Assembly: GCF_036324505.1 (NCBI RefSeq)
Contig: NC_086349.1
Span: 27,361,759-27,425,758, forward strand
DNA from: Eleginops maclovinus
Lineage: Eukaryota; Chordata; Actinopteri; Perciformes; Eleginopidae
Reading direction: 5' to 3'
Length of the DNA stretch: 64,000 nt
Part shown: positions 42,429-55,190 of the stretch, in pieces
Layout: each line of letters begins with the position of its first letter
Position numbering within the stretch: the stretch's first letter is position 1
The notes under the pieces: model-generated
Databases searched by the model: none
Told to the model about the DNA's origin: nothing
What the model saw: the letters and a program-made list of their open reading frames with translations, nothing else
Translations under genes and position numbers: made by a program

Positions 42429-45400
42429 TTGATCACGTACTTCTCTCGGGGGTGGCGTAGCAGTTTGCGTTCTCGATGATCAGGTGATGCAGGTTCGGGT
42501 TTTCGTTTCCCGCTGACACAAACTGAGCCCAGTAACTAACTGGGAGAGAGAGGAGACGCTCCACCACCTGGGGGAGGGGGGGGGAGAGAGAGGAGGGAGG
42601 ATTATTTCAGAGTGTTGCCTCATCCTCTTATGTTGGAGCCTTCAGTAAAACAGGGAGAATTACTACTAAATCTTCAGTAAAGTCAATATTTGTATTCCGC
42701 TTTACAGATGTTTGTCTGCCACAAAGAATTCTGGGAACTGTAGTTCAGAACCACATGTTTAAAGTTTACAACACAGGGGAGTTAAATGACTGATCTTGCT
42801 GGAGAACCCCCCCTACCTTGGGCTGTCTCTTGGTGTCCTGCAGGATGGTCATGGGGTCGGGGTTCGGGACGGCGTGACCCACGATGGTCGGACCGAAGAC
42901 TCGAGCCAGATTAGTGATGTCCATCCTCGTGTCCAAGCTGTCTGCGACTCTGGAGACATTTCAAAGAGTCAAGAGTCTTAATAAAAACACAGTGTGTGTC
43001 TCTGCGGCGGCGTATAGAAGGACGTCGTGTTTATAAGCATGTGTAATCCCCGTTGCAGCGGAACAGGAATAGAATGCTGGGTTTCTGCAGAGTGACTTGA
43101 AGCATGCTTTATAAATCAGCTGCTTCAAGACGTGCGCGGCTCTGATTGGTTCATCAGTGTTACCTCTGCAGGTGCAGGACCAGGAAGGCCAGCGTGTCTC
43201 TGTTGGCCGGCGGCAGATCTCCCACCGTCTGGTACATCAGAGCGACGCTGTTATCATCGTCGGACACCTCTGAGGAGACACGGAGAAATAACGTACGTAA
43301 CTCCAGCTGCTCGGCCTTAACACACCGCTGCATCCGCTACGAAAACACCCTTTCACAAATTCATTCTAGTTTTACGTCGTCCACATTTTCCCCTTTAACG
43401 TCTTGTGTTCATATATTTGATGGGCTGTTTTATTTCACATTTTATTAAAAATATCAGTATTTTATTTTTTACTTTCATTTATTATGTTTAATAAATATTG
43501 TTTCACATTTCTACTTTAACACATTGTATTCTAATTAATTAGCTCTTCTCTTTGAGTTTACATAAATGTGTTTTTCAATTATTCTGCTCATGTTTTTATA
43601 AATATATCCGATGTTCTCTTATTACACATGTTAACTGGTCTCCTCTCCTCCTGTGGTTTCCATCACTGCTCAAAACAAATTGCAAAGAAATAACTTATAA
43701 AACCTGCTTTTAGTCTGGGGTCTGGCATCCATTAAAAAGCTGGAAGTTATTCCTTTATTTAACAAGTGTTAGATTGTTTTTATGCATTTTCTGAATGACT
43801 GTGTGTCCCTGTGGAGCAACAGCATCTTCCAAAGTTAAAACCCTGCAGCGTAGAGGCTCAGAGCACAGCAGGGCATCAACCCTCATCTTTAAAGAGTTCT
43901 GTATGTGGCTTATCTTCTGGTATTTGCTGGTTTCTAGTTCACACACACACACACACACTCTGTCTCTCTCTCTCACCGGCAGCGTCCATGAAGGGCCGGT
44001 TGAGGCGGAAGGTGAGCAGCGGCTCCTTCAGGTTCCTCAGGAAGTCCTTGAGGAGGCCGGTAATGGCGTTGATGTCGTCCACCCTGCTGAGCACCGGGAC
44101 CGTCTTGCTGCGCAGGAACTTCTCCTTCAGGTCCTTCACGGTGCGGTCGGCGCCGGACAGACGGTACAGACCCGCCTGGGGGGGGGGGGGGGGGGGGGGG
44201 GGGAGAGGAGGGGGTTCACTATTGTTTTATTACCTGAAGTAATCGTGCACGGGACACTGAAGCGTTATGGCTCAGTGTTGCAGATACTGCGGTGGAAACA
44301 TCTGATTTCTTTCCAATTGAATGCAATACTTAAGAGGCAAAAGTACATCTTAAACTCGACAGCAACGTCAGTTTCCAGAAATCCAAATCTGAGTCTGTTG
44401 ATAGATGCCATGAAAACACGAGTAAAGCCTGCAGTTCAGTCAATGAATCTAAGAATACTTTGGAAAGAAGGACCCTCAGAAGCGCACTCACCTCATGCAG
44501 ACCCCTCTGCTCGATCTCACTGATGCAGTGCACGACCAGAGGAGGGATCATGGGAGACGTGTCGGGGACGTAGTCTGCGAGGACACCCTGGAACAAACCA
44601 CACACCCGTCAGCACTGGGAGATCACTTCTAAGCGGGAACACATTACGCTTACTGCTCTCATACACACACCTCTCCGATCTTGACCGGTGTGGCCCCAAG
44701 GTTGGGGATGCACGGCAGGGGGCAGCGCTCCCGACACTCGAGGTGAGAGACCACCCTGCAGTCACGACACTTCAGAGAAATCTTCCCGAACTTGATCCTC
44801 TTCCCGCAGGGGACGCACGACTCCGGCTTTATGACCTGGAGACGTTCAGCAGGAGTCAGGAGGGGAACACTGGGGGTCAAACTGAATTTAAAAGGCCCTC
44901 GTCAGGTTGAAAGACTTTCTTACAGTTTTGGAGACAAACTCGTGCGCCCGGACCCCCCCGTGGCTCTGAGGGGTTCCTGGTGCCGCTCTCCTCTCCACCT
45001 CGCGGACCTCCGGCTGCTTGAAGACGTCCTCAGACCTCACAGACTCAGAGTCCCACTCCATGGCGGCTGGACGGGAGAAAACAAATGAATAAAAACAGAA
45101 CGCTAACACCACCGCCGCTCTAACAGCAACAGGTACTGTCCATCCTTTCTGCTGCATATTCAGATCCTTTCAGATGAAAGGTAGATGTGTCGTCTCCCTA
45201 AATAACAGAGGAACATCTCGTCTCCATTTCAAAATAAAAGCACGGTTTTAAAGGAATTCATCCTCCATAAAAGGATAACTTCAGGCAGTGATTACACTTG
45301 AACTCTTTTACTTTAACAGCATTAAGCACAACATATCACCCCTAAAATACTTTAAAACCATGAGTCTACTAATCAAATAAGTTGGAGGGGAATAACCGAG

Positions 45401-47318
45401 ATAATTCAAACTTAGTTGAGGATGTGGGAAGGGTCCTCTGCACCCCGAGGAAGATAAACAAACGCTGCATGATAAATATAAAGTCTCACAGGTCTTCCTG
45501 CGGCTGCGGGTCCAGTAGGGAATCGTCTCGATGGTGGAGACGGCCTCCACTGGTCCTCCATTAGCGGGGACCGTCACCGTGGTCTTCGTCACCAGAGTCT
45601 CGTTTCCCTGCAAAACAACAAAAGCTGTCAGAATAATCACAAAAAACATCGACCCGACAGGAAGTGTCCGGAGCAACTAAACATCCCCTTTCTGTTGCCA
45701 GAGCTGATTTGATTTAGGATGCCTAGTTTGGACACCCCTTGTTTAAATGAAGGGGATTTTATGCATTTTATTTAAATCAACGAATATAGGTGCATGCCTG
45801 CCTTACTGTGCATCAAGAGGGACACGAGGACAGGTTCAGCAGAACCTTCCTGCCCTCTGCAGTAACTCTACAATCACTCCCCTCTGGCTGCAGAACTCTC
45901 TGCTCCATAGCCTCTCTGCGAACTGGACTTAACATGCGCTCCTTCACACTGAACATTTACAGTATACTGATTTACAGTATTGCCTTTTTGTACATTTGTA
46001 TGTTTCTCACTTTTTTTTGTTCTAATTATCTGTTTTGCTTCCTTTTGTTTTTCGCTGCTGCAACGAAAACATGTTCCAGTCTGGGATAAATAAAGTACTT
46101 CTGATTCTGATGCATATAGTTTTCCTAGTGCAGTAAACAAATGATTAATAACTAAACACCCAAAAAATAGTTTAGAATAACAAAAGATTTAGTTTGAACG
46201 TTTTGTGCGTTTTTGCAAATGATGCCATCTAAATGTGTTAACTCTTGGAGCAGGAAACATGTGGACTCAGAATCTTTATGAATGAGGGTTAGAACTATAG
46301 TGTGTAGGTTGTGTGCGTGTTATTAAAAACCAACCCCTACCCTCTCTGCATTCCTGCCCGTTGATCGGGGGCGCTTGGAGGCGACCGGAGGACCCTCGAT
46401 GTGATTCCTCGAGGAGCGCTGGAATAAAAACCATCATGAGATCAACGATTCCACATGAAGCCGAACACACACGCTTAAAGAGGACAGTTTGTCGTGTCCT
46501 GGTCTCACCCGCTTCTCTCTCTTCTTCAGGCGCAGCGTCCTCACAGCGGAGGAGTCCCAGTCCTGCAACAGAGCGACAGCACAGTCAGATTTTCAAAATA
46601 AAAGCACACGATTCTCCACTGAGGGAAGTGAACAGGGGGAGCGCTCACCAGAGAGTCGTCCGTTTTGTCGTAGCTGATGTCCGACAGGATGGAGGCGGAC
46701 TCATCGATCGTGGTCAGTCTGTCAGGAGCAGTTTAAGACAGTTTACTTACACTAACCTACAACAACCACACTGGGGAATTGTTTATATAGTATAGTATAT
46801 ATAAATGGTAATGAATTTAGAAAAAGGAAGATTTTTAGTTGGAATTTCTAAAATATACAAATATTAGTTAAGTGTAAATACAGAAAAACACTTATTTGTT
46901 AGAGTTAGAAAAGCTCCTGGAACTTGGAGCATTGCAGAAATTAAAGTGATTTAATAGTCAATGCATTTCCAATAAAACACTCAAAACTAATTCTAAGTGT
47001 TGGTTTGTGTTCAGTGACTGCTCCGGCAAAAACACTATGTGCAAGTTTATTGAAAAGGTAAAAAAGTAAAGTGGTTTTTCCTAAAGTAACATAGTTTAAC
47101 ATTTCTACTTCTTGCATTATCTGAAAGTGTGCAGGAATGGTGCATCCAACGAGCATGTGAATACACTTCTGTTTGCATTACAGTCTAAAGTGTCAGCTGT
47201 TCCCACAGCAGGAACACTGACCTCTGTATTAAACCACGCAGCAGCAGCCCTGATAAGGAGGTTTACGGGAGGCTGGAGCTGTAAACACACTATAAACCCG
47301 TCTGTGTGATATACTCTC

Positions 47319-47414
<96 letters not shown>

Positions 47415-49283
47415 ACCTGCGGCTGGTGTTCAGGGCGGCGGGTGGCTGGCAGTTTGTGTTGAGGAAGGCGAGGGCGGAGCGCTGCTCTGCACTCAGCTGG
47501 ATGCTGTTGGAGGATCCCTCGCTGGTCAGCAGGTCCCGGATCAGCTGGATCTGACGGTCCTGGTAGAGAGGGAACACACGAATGAGAAACTGCCTGAACC
47601 AGATCAAAATACAGAGAAGACTGAAACAAAGTCAGGGGTTTTAAACACTAGAATCTTCTGAAAACCGGAAATGAACTCCTTCCCCATTGTGAGCGAACAG
47701 TAAACCCTTCGGACTATTTTACTGTCGTGTTCAAGGTTTAGAAAGCGGGGTTAGCAAATGTTTGAAATATAACTTTATGTTCCTAAAGCTTAAAGCAAAG
47801 TGTTGAATTCAGTTTGACACGAACAATAAACTAAACGTTATTAAAAGAAGTCCAGAAAGACTGACCCCCATCCTCTCACATCTCGTTGCTGAAAACAACA
47901 ACATATGACTGTTGTTGTTTTCCTTTGACTGAGAGACATTTGGTAATCTCTTATTTTGAGGAAAAATCAATTAGTAGAGTTTTTAAATTCGGACATTTTA
48001 ATATCAATTAAGACCGTAGATTTAGAAAATGTTCTCCATTGCTCTAACGGGTTTTTAGTAGGGATGCCCCGATACATCGCTGAGACATCGGCCGATGTTA
48101 GTGCTATTTACCACCATCGGCACATCGGTAAATACGGAGACATCCCCGATGTTTATGTTTTGCTACGTGACCGGGAGAAGTCGTGTTAGCGTCGTTGTTT
48201 TTAAATCTAACGGACCAAATTTGAAGTCAGGGCATTATTTTGAAGGATTAGAACAGTGACTGTAGGTCTGCCGTAACTTTAAAGTCATTTGGGGGGGGGG
48301 GGGGGGGGGTGCAGGGCTTCCGCCCCGTGTACCAGGTGTCTGCAGGATCGGTAAATTAAATCCATCCTTCAGTGTTCTTGGGAGGCCGTCGTATATATGT
48401 GTGACTTCGTTATACTTGCTGCTACTCCCGTTAACTTCCAGGATCTCATTATGGCTCGCTGAACCTCTCTCTCGCTCTTACACATGCACTCAGCTACCCC
48501 CCCGCCACCTCTCTTAAAGGGATAGGCTGCATTATGCTACTACTACAGTTTAAATAGTAAAACATCGGCCATATTGTTTCAATCGGTGCATCCCTAGTTT
48601 TTAGGGATCAGCTGGAAATCTGCATCTCATTCAGTGACTGTCAGAGCTGAAGATAACACAGACACTATTGATGAGTCAGGTTTAAGAGAGCATACTATTT
48701 GGATGTTTGTAGGTCAATAAATTCCAATAAGTATCCCAATTCCTGATTTAAGTTCAGATACATCCACTTAAAGTGCACCTGTGTTTCCATCCCTGCAGGT
48801 AAACTGAGACCCCCGCAGAGCCATCAGCTCCTGCAGTGACTCCTGATTGGAGGACGCTTTAATAATCCTTCCAGCCTACCAGCTTCTCGCAGTCCGCCTC
48901 GGCCCTCTGTCTGCGTCTGATCTCCACGTCCACCTGGTTGCGGGCGTGTTTCAGTTTGACCTCCAGCGCCCCCCGCTCCGTTTCAGCCTTGGTGAGAACC
49001 TCCTGGCAGGAACCCAGATCCAGCTCCGCTCGCTGCCACCGGCGCCGGCAGTCCTCAAAGTTCTGAGCCATCTGGATGAAGTCTGGGATGAGAGGAGGAG
49101 GAGGAGGACCGTTAATAATGTGGCAGGCATCTGTGCAGGAGTGTAAGGAGGCATGTGTTTCGCATTAAAGAGTAAGAGATGAAGGCAATACTCACTGGGT
49201 TCGATGTTGTCATTGAGGAGGTCAACCTGCGACCTCAGCTTATCATACAAGCTCTGCAGGTTCAGCACCGCAGTCTGCATCAT
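41854..49283 (-). CDS. racgap1: Rac GTPase-activating protein 1 (MgcRacGAP/CYK-4)
   Basis: Sixteen coding exons on the minus strand: 49283-49196, 49082-48880, 47559-47417, 46718-46649, 46562-46509, 46418-46341, 45607-45490, 45066-44924, 44835-44671, 44587-44492, 44175-43977, 43269-43164, 42949-42817, 42567-42441, 42291-42192, 41911-41854. They give 626 residues in one frame (human 632). With MKLP1 it forms centralspindlin, which bundles midzone microtubules and directs RhoA activation in cytokinesis. Domains: N-terminal coiled coil (about 35-110), middle linker with DWDSS and [12 protein letters not shown]1 zinc finger (about 293-345; [28 protein letters not shown]), RhoGAP (about 355-540; arginine finger R391 in GLYRLSG, then [18 protein letters not shown]) and a basic tail ending [19 protein letters not shown]. 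Two adjacent ATGs begin the protein. The non-coding first exon is at about 50225-50350. Confidence 0.97.
42142..42187. repeat. (GT)n microsatellite next to a racgap1 splice donor
   Basis: In transcript sense this is (CA)n beginning within 5 bases of the 5' splice site after exon 16 (donor at 42191, intron starting GTAAACACAC). Confidence 0.95.
42328..42425. repeat. (AC)n array with CTGCAG interruptions
   Basis: Two AC runs joined by two ACACTGCAGAC units. It nearly fills the short racgap1 intron between exons 15 and 16, appearing as (TG)n in the transcript. Confidence 0.95.
44177..44205. repeat. Poly-G run forming a pure poly-C splice tract
   Basis: About 25 consecutive G on the plus strand. 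On the racgap1 strand it is an unbroken poly-C tract immediately before the CAG acceptor of exon 12. Its length is probably polymorphic or misassembled. Confidence 0.9.
45780..46112 (+). mobile_element. LINE 3'-end-like fragment
   Basis: Ends GCTGCAACGAAAACATGTTC, then CAGTCTGGGATAAATAAAGT and a short TTCTGA repeat tail. Many teleost non-LTR retrotransposons end with a similar phrase (CTGCTGTAAC ... GGGATCAATAAAGT plus a microsatellite tail). Family is not assigned from this alone. It lies in racgap1 intron 7. Confidence 0.5.
47323..47410. repeat. (TG)n microsatellite next to a racgap1 splice donor
   Basis: About 44 TG units. In the transcript this is (CA)n starting 5 bases inside the intron after exon 3 (exon 47559-47417, donor GTATAACACAC). 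Confidence 0.95.
48059..48596. mobile_element. Non-autonomous hAT-type DNA transposon (MITE) with 8-bp target duplication
   Basis: A 538-bp element with terminal inverted repeats: left TAGGGATGCCCCGATACATC, right ending AATCGGTGCATCCCTA. Inner CATCGGCC-type repeats occur near both ends. The flanks are perfect 8-bp direct repeats, GTTTTTAG at 48051-48058 and 48597-48604, the size diagnostic of hAT elements. No transposase frame inside. A poly-G run (48288-48311) and a GC-rich patch lie within. It is inserted in the racgap1 intron between exons 47559-47417 and 49082-48880. Confidence 0.88.
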
Positions 49284-50224
49284 GGCCTCTATCTGAAGAC
49301 CCTGGAAGTGCATTTAATTGATAGGAGAACAAGTTCTGTGTTATATTGACCATGGCTGCTGGTCACTGCTTCTCAGTTAGACGTCTGGCAATAATTATTT
49401 CTGTGTCATCAAGACTGTTTCTGAGTTTGTGTCCGGTTGTTTATTTAAAGCCTCAGAGACCTGGGCGCCTATTAGTGGAAAAATGCAGTCATACTCAAGA
49501 AGATTAACATATGAACAGAGTAGAAGAGAAAGGAAACTGTTACATGAGGCTGCAAATGGATCACATTTGAATATTTAGGATGTTATTATTCACGGACCTC
49601 TTTATTCTATTTGTGTTATGCCTTTTCATCTTTGGAAAAAAAATCTGACTTTTATTTCATTGTTTTTTATGCATTATTCATATATTTTTTAAATGTATTT
49701 GGACTTTTATGATTTATTCTAAATATCCCATGTATTTGGCATTCTATCCCCGTTTCATTTTGTAGTTTAAAAGCAGCTTTTCTGAGGTACTTTACTTGAA
49801 GTACATCAGAAATGGTACAGTACTTGAGTAAATCTACTACAAGAATAAAAAAAGGTTATGGTTCTTATAGATAGCGGAAATGTAATGCATGTTTTAATTG
49901 TAGTTGGTGTTAAATGAGGACATCTGGCAAATAAGAGGAAGTGGAGATGATCTGAACACTCAATGTAAACGGAAAAAATGCATCAAAATCTCAATTAGCC
50001 TCATTAAACCACATGCTCTCTTAAATACCTACCTAACCTCGTTTGGTTCAGCTGTTTTCTTTTGTTTATATCCAAACTAATGCTCATGAAGTAACGTTAC
50101 CTACAGGGAATTCCGTTCAACCGAGTTAAGCTGGGACTGTTTAGAACTGAACAACGGCGGATAAAGTAGCTGCTAACTGTTGAGTCACTAAACTAGCAAG
50201 TATTAGCAAACAAAAGTAACTTAC

Positions 50225-50385
50225 GGTTTACAGGACAAATGTAGGACAGTATAATCCTCCCGGTGAAGTTCAACCCACAGCTTTTCCCGTTTCTTTTCTT
50301 TTTTTATCGAGCACCTGGCTGTTACTCGGTCCGCATCTTTCCACATTGAGCGCGTTGCATTTCAAATTTCGCCGCTAGCCAATCA
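50225..50385 (-). promoter_or_regulatory. racgap1: racgap1 leader exon and cell-cycle promoter (CCAAT, E2F/CDE, CHR)
   Basis: The leader exon probably ends at 50225, where TGTAAACC is followed by the donor GTAAGT. Upstream, reading the minus strand, come an inverted CCAAT box (CTGATTGGCT; CCAAT at plus-strand 50379-50383), then GCGGCGAAA, which resembles an E2F/CDE site (50367-50375), then TTTGAA, the CHR core (50361-50366). CHR elements with NF-Y boxes are the hallmark of G2/M genes controlled by DREAM and MYBL2-MuvB, matching the role of RACGAP1. Motifs are seen; binding is inferred. Confidence 0.55.
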
Positions 50386-50399
50386 GCGACGACCACTGT

Positions 50400-51545
50400 G
50401 AATATGACTACCGAGTGCGGGTTTTTCAAAATAAAAGCACACTAAGTCAGTTGACGTATCAGACGTATTTTATCAACGATAAATCATTATTTATATATTT
50501 TCATTTCATTACAATGTTATTCGTATTTCATTGCTTTTAATTATATCATATAAAAACAATTGGATTGGATTTGATTTGATTACACTTCCGGACAAAACCT
50601 TAAAAAATAAAAGCACTTCAACAGGAGTCTCTTATCTGCTTCCACAAAAAACACAAACCAACAGAAACGAGAACATCATTACATTTTAAACGTCAATTTT
50701 ATTAAATGACATGTTATAGAATATCTTAAAAGCAAAGAAAACAAACAGTGAGAGTAAAAACGAATGAGTGAATAAAAACACAATCGTTATACTTCCGGTC
50801 TAAACTTTCAAAATAAAACCCAGTCTGCAACTAGTGAGTAAACGGTTATTTCTTGGAGTATCTCGGTGGAAAAATAACGACAACATGAAGTTTAGCTGAC
50901 AGTGCTAGTATTCTGTGGCTGTGAAGTAATGTCCTGCACCCGTAGCACTGAAGGAGTGCAAAATGTCTGTTAGATAAACACCAACAATCAGACCCAATTA
51001 ACGGGTCAAATAAGCCCGGATTTAACTCGCAAAGACTGCTACTAATTTCCTAAAACAAATGCTAGTATATTAAAAACACTGGTATTGACTAAATGGACAA
51101 AACATAACTTTAAAGCAAAAAACAACAACGAGTGAAATATGTATGGGTTGGTATGTAACTCGTGTCAGCTAATCAACTAAACTAATCAATCAACTAGTGT
51201 ATGATTATTCATCAAAAAGCTCATTGTGGTAATATTTATGACATAACCAATATCGTTGCAATGTCGAAATGTAGGCGAACATATTTGGATGTTAGATTTT
51301 TTAAAGCATGTAATTAATACTTTTATGTTAAGGTCTATATTCTTTATGTATTTTATATAATAATATGTTCGCTTTATAGCCTCCTATGTTATGCACCAAG
51401 GCACCGAGGGAACAATACCTCCTGGATAAATCCTGAGGATGGTTTTGTAATGATGATATCATTTGATTTAATACACTACACAAGTGTTGTTAATTTACAC
51501 AAAATAGGTGTCATGATGATTAATGTGTTAGCCAATCAATAGCCA
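50400..51545. other. Intergenic region between racgap1 and the next gene
   Basis: AT-rich, no coding sequence recognised on either strand. A phrase CAAAATAAAAGCAC recurs several times nearby (e.g. about 46596, 50428, 50603), probably the tail of a dispersed repeat. Confidence 0.5.
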
Positions 51546-51549
51546 ATAA

Positions 51550-51747
<198 letters not shown>

Positions 51748-51887
51748 CCTGCAGACCCAGCTCCGCAGCCTCAGTTAGTCAGCTCTGCTCCGCCGGCTTT
51801 GAAGCGTCTTTGGCGGTCAGGATCAGGAAGAGGATCAGGATCAGGACCAAGATCTGGAGCTGGATTTTGATTTCGTTACGGATTACA

Positions 51888-51926
51888 ATGATTGCCACAA
51901 CTCAACAGAACATGACCACGGACCTG
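51888..51926 (+). CDS. Candidate first coding exon of an unidentified gene
   Basis: ATG at 51888, frame MIATTQQNMTTDL, then a consensus donor (CTG then GTACGTG) at 51927. The 140 bases upstream are GC-richer and carry a GATCAGGA repeat, consistent with a leader. Being divergent from racgap1 and next to a promoter-like GA tract supports a transcription start. A second in-frame ATG is at 51912. I could not find the following exon before 57.7 kb and do not recognise the peptide. Confidence 0.3.
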
Positions 51927-54392
51927 GTACGTGTGTGTTTTATTATTTTATCCTCACTTTCAATGCAGTGTGTGTGTGTGTGCATGCATGCAGTGGGGAC
52001 TCCCTCGTGCACGATACGATGATTATCGATCAGAGTTCTCCGTCAATATCCATCTCCTGCAAGCCTGTGCACTGCGATGCTCTGTTAAACCATTGCCTCT
52101 CACTCTTCATTGTCCTCGTGTCCCATGCAGACTTTAATAGCTCAGTCTCTGCATCAATAACTGTATTCTCCCCGCTGTATAATCAGATGTTCTGTCCGTG
52201 CAGATAAACGTCCCTCCAGCCCGCTGCTCAGTGACATGCAGGCTGAGTGATTGATTATCTGCAGGTGCATGGACAAAGGGAATAAATCCTTTATGTGTTG
52301 CTCTGTTAACTCAATGCTGATGAAAATGCACATAAGTAACGTTTTAATGCAACACTTTTTCTGATTTATTCCCTGCTCATGTCAGAGGCAACTTGTGCAA
52401 CTTCTTTAATTTGTTGGTGTAGCTGTGCATTAGAAACCACCATATATCTATGCAAAAATGTGGGTTATTTTTGGATAAACTTCCCTTTCAGCCTGCACCA
52501 GTCCAACATTGTAATCTGTTTCTCTTGCTGTGCAACACTTTAGCCCTTTGCAGAGTGAACATGTGTAATCACAGAACTCATGAAACTGTCATTCCTCCTG
52601 AGGAAGAATTAGTGCATCATGCTGACGGAAGAAGTGTCTAAGTGAGTGTGTGAGCAGCTTAATGGTGTCTAATTGGTTGGCATAATGAGCGCAGTTTGAC
52701 ATTCAGTGAGACATTAACCTTTGGTTTGTTTCATTCACATGTTGGTGTGATGAAGAGTCTGAGTGATAATCCTGCAGCATCATTGTCTCCTTCAGAGGGC
52801 CACACAGGGCTTAAAGACAATCCATTACCCACAAAACCCTCATGGGCTGTACTCTGAAATTAATGAGGCAGACCAGCGTCATGTTGGTGAGAATGCAATG
52901 AGTTAAGGGTTCTTGTGGGCTGCCGTTGGTGTCATATCGGCAAAAAAAGCATTAGAATTCAATCCAACCGCATACGATTAAACACTGCTCTGTTTTCCAG
53001 CCAACCTGAGTGGAAGTAGTGTTTTTTTTTGTCAAATGTGTAAAGCATTGGATTTAAGGAATGTATATCTGACAGTGGGATGATATTTAAGTCTACCACC
53101 GGAAAGACTGGGTTGCAATTAAGTGGAAAGAAATATATACATAAATTGGAAAATATCGGTTTGTCTGAGTATCCAATATTGTGCATGGGAGTGAAACTCA
53201 GGGGTAGGGGACACAGTGATTTCAGCCTTTGCAGACCATGCACAAAAACCTTTCGACCATACTACAGGGAAACCCAAAAGCAGAATGGCTCTCTTTAACG
53301 ATGCAATTATTTCTGAATGAGTTGGAAAATATCTGATGTTTCCCCGATGTCGTGCATCATGTGTCATAGCATTGGACAGAAGCAAAGAGAAATGAAGCAA
53401 TACTTATCATATTTAATGTTAATAAAGAATGCTTTATCCTAAAAGAGTGTTTTTCCAAGACAATATCTACCGCCCCCCCCCCCCCCCCCCCCCCATGCTG
53501 ATGGTGTGACAGCATGACACAGTGGGCTCCTGTAGAGAGCGTGTTATTGCTGATGGAGTGTTTCTGCAGAGTGAGAAATGACACTCTGAGCCTCATCTTT
53601 CAGCAGCTCTCCCACGTGTTCCTCTGGTTTCCTAAAGGCAGGAACTTGTGAGTGGCTGTCCGTGCTAAGGGAGCGCTTTTGTCCGGTCATTCCCTCATGC
53701 ATGATGGGAAAGAAGAAGACAGTCCTGCAGCACTGGAGGCCAAAGCGGCAGGTCTTGTATTTCACAAAGGCCTGTGCTGCATTGTGTGGCATCCAGCCTC
53801 CAGGGCAAAGAATGAGCCCAATTCGTCCCATACGGTTTCTTTACCACCTACTGCTTTTGTTTTTAAACGGGGGTGGCACCGAGTTTCCTCTGGATGTGAT
53901 AACAGATCAAGGTGCTGCTTCATCACTACTACTGGTTTCCATTACAGCCACCCTAAAGTTAAAGCTTTGATGATGACCTTTATTTTAAGGATGCACAGTG
54001 AGGTATTGACAGGGTAATACCTGCGTGGGTTATTGTTAATCCCAGAGCTTTCCCCGGTGAGCAATTACAGCGTATCATCCACACACAGAGCGTGTTACAG
54101 CGAGGCCTGCCAATACATCCAGCCCTCCTTTATGGAGGTGGATATTTCATTGATGCATCTGCCAATGTCATGTCAGCAATAAACATCCCGGCCGGCGTCA
54201 GAGGGGCTTTATGGGGATGCAGATCCAGCGCCTGCAGTGCATGTGATTCCCCGCTGATCCTCCACGCCTCGGAGAAGGGGGAGAAGGAGCTAAGGACGTT
54301 TCCAGAGCCTCATTTATGAATTCCTAGCACCGCTTGGATCCTGCAACGCCTGGTTATGTTGCACCCTGTGTAGATTTAGTAATTGTGTTCTT

Positions 54393-54510
<118 letters not shown>

Positions 54511-55047
54511 AAACTCAATAAATGCAGATGGGATTGGTTGTTTCTGTGTGCAGCGCTGTGAGAAAAACAAGATATTTGTGCAGCTATAACTGCTCTCAGT
54601 TCAGTGAGATGTGTTGAGATGAAGAAAGAGTGGGACGAGGTTTGGGTGTAGCACGTGGAGGGGTAGAACCGCAATGATTAGGCAGTAATTATGGTTATTA
54701 GAAAGTGCAGAAATGCTGTTATTTTGAACATAAATCCTATTGCAATTATTCCGACTCGTATTGAAATTGCAATAATGGGTCACAGTATTTGATGTATTGA
54801 CTGATTTCGCATTGTTTGAATTTTTATTGACAAATGCATACAAATAATAATGTTGTTATTTATTTTGTATCTATTGAAAATAACCCTCTTTTTTTCATGA
54901 TATTTTGGGATATTTTTCGTTAGACAAATGTTGTACGTCTGCAAAGTGGATATTGCATGAGTCCACATTTCGATTAAACAACATCTTTTATCCAAACTCT
55001 AATATATTGGCAATTATTTTGATAAACGAGTTATGGTTGGACTCCTT

Positions 55048-55190
55048 TGTTTACTTCCTGAACGCAGTGACATCACTGTGGAACACTTGTGCTCCTATTG
55101 GCTAGCGCTCCAACACATTGCACGTGATAAGCTAAGGAGCGGGACATCTCCAGGCGGTTAACTAATCACAACAGGGCCGACTGGGCCATA
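55048..55190. repeat. Dispersed repeat fragment (related to 21000-21130)
   Basis: GTTTACTTCC, CTCCTATTGGCTAGC, CACGTGATAAGCTAAG and GGCGGTTAACTAATCACA align with 21000-21130 at roughly 80 percent by eye. The CTATTGGCTAGC and CCAATCA-type words may form internal inverted pairs. Confidence 0.7.
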
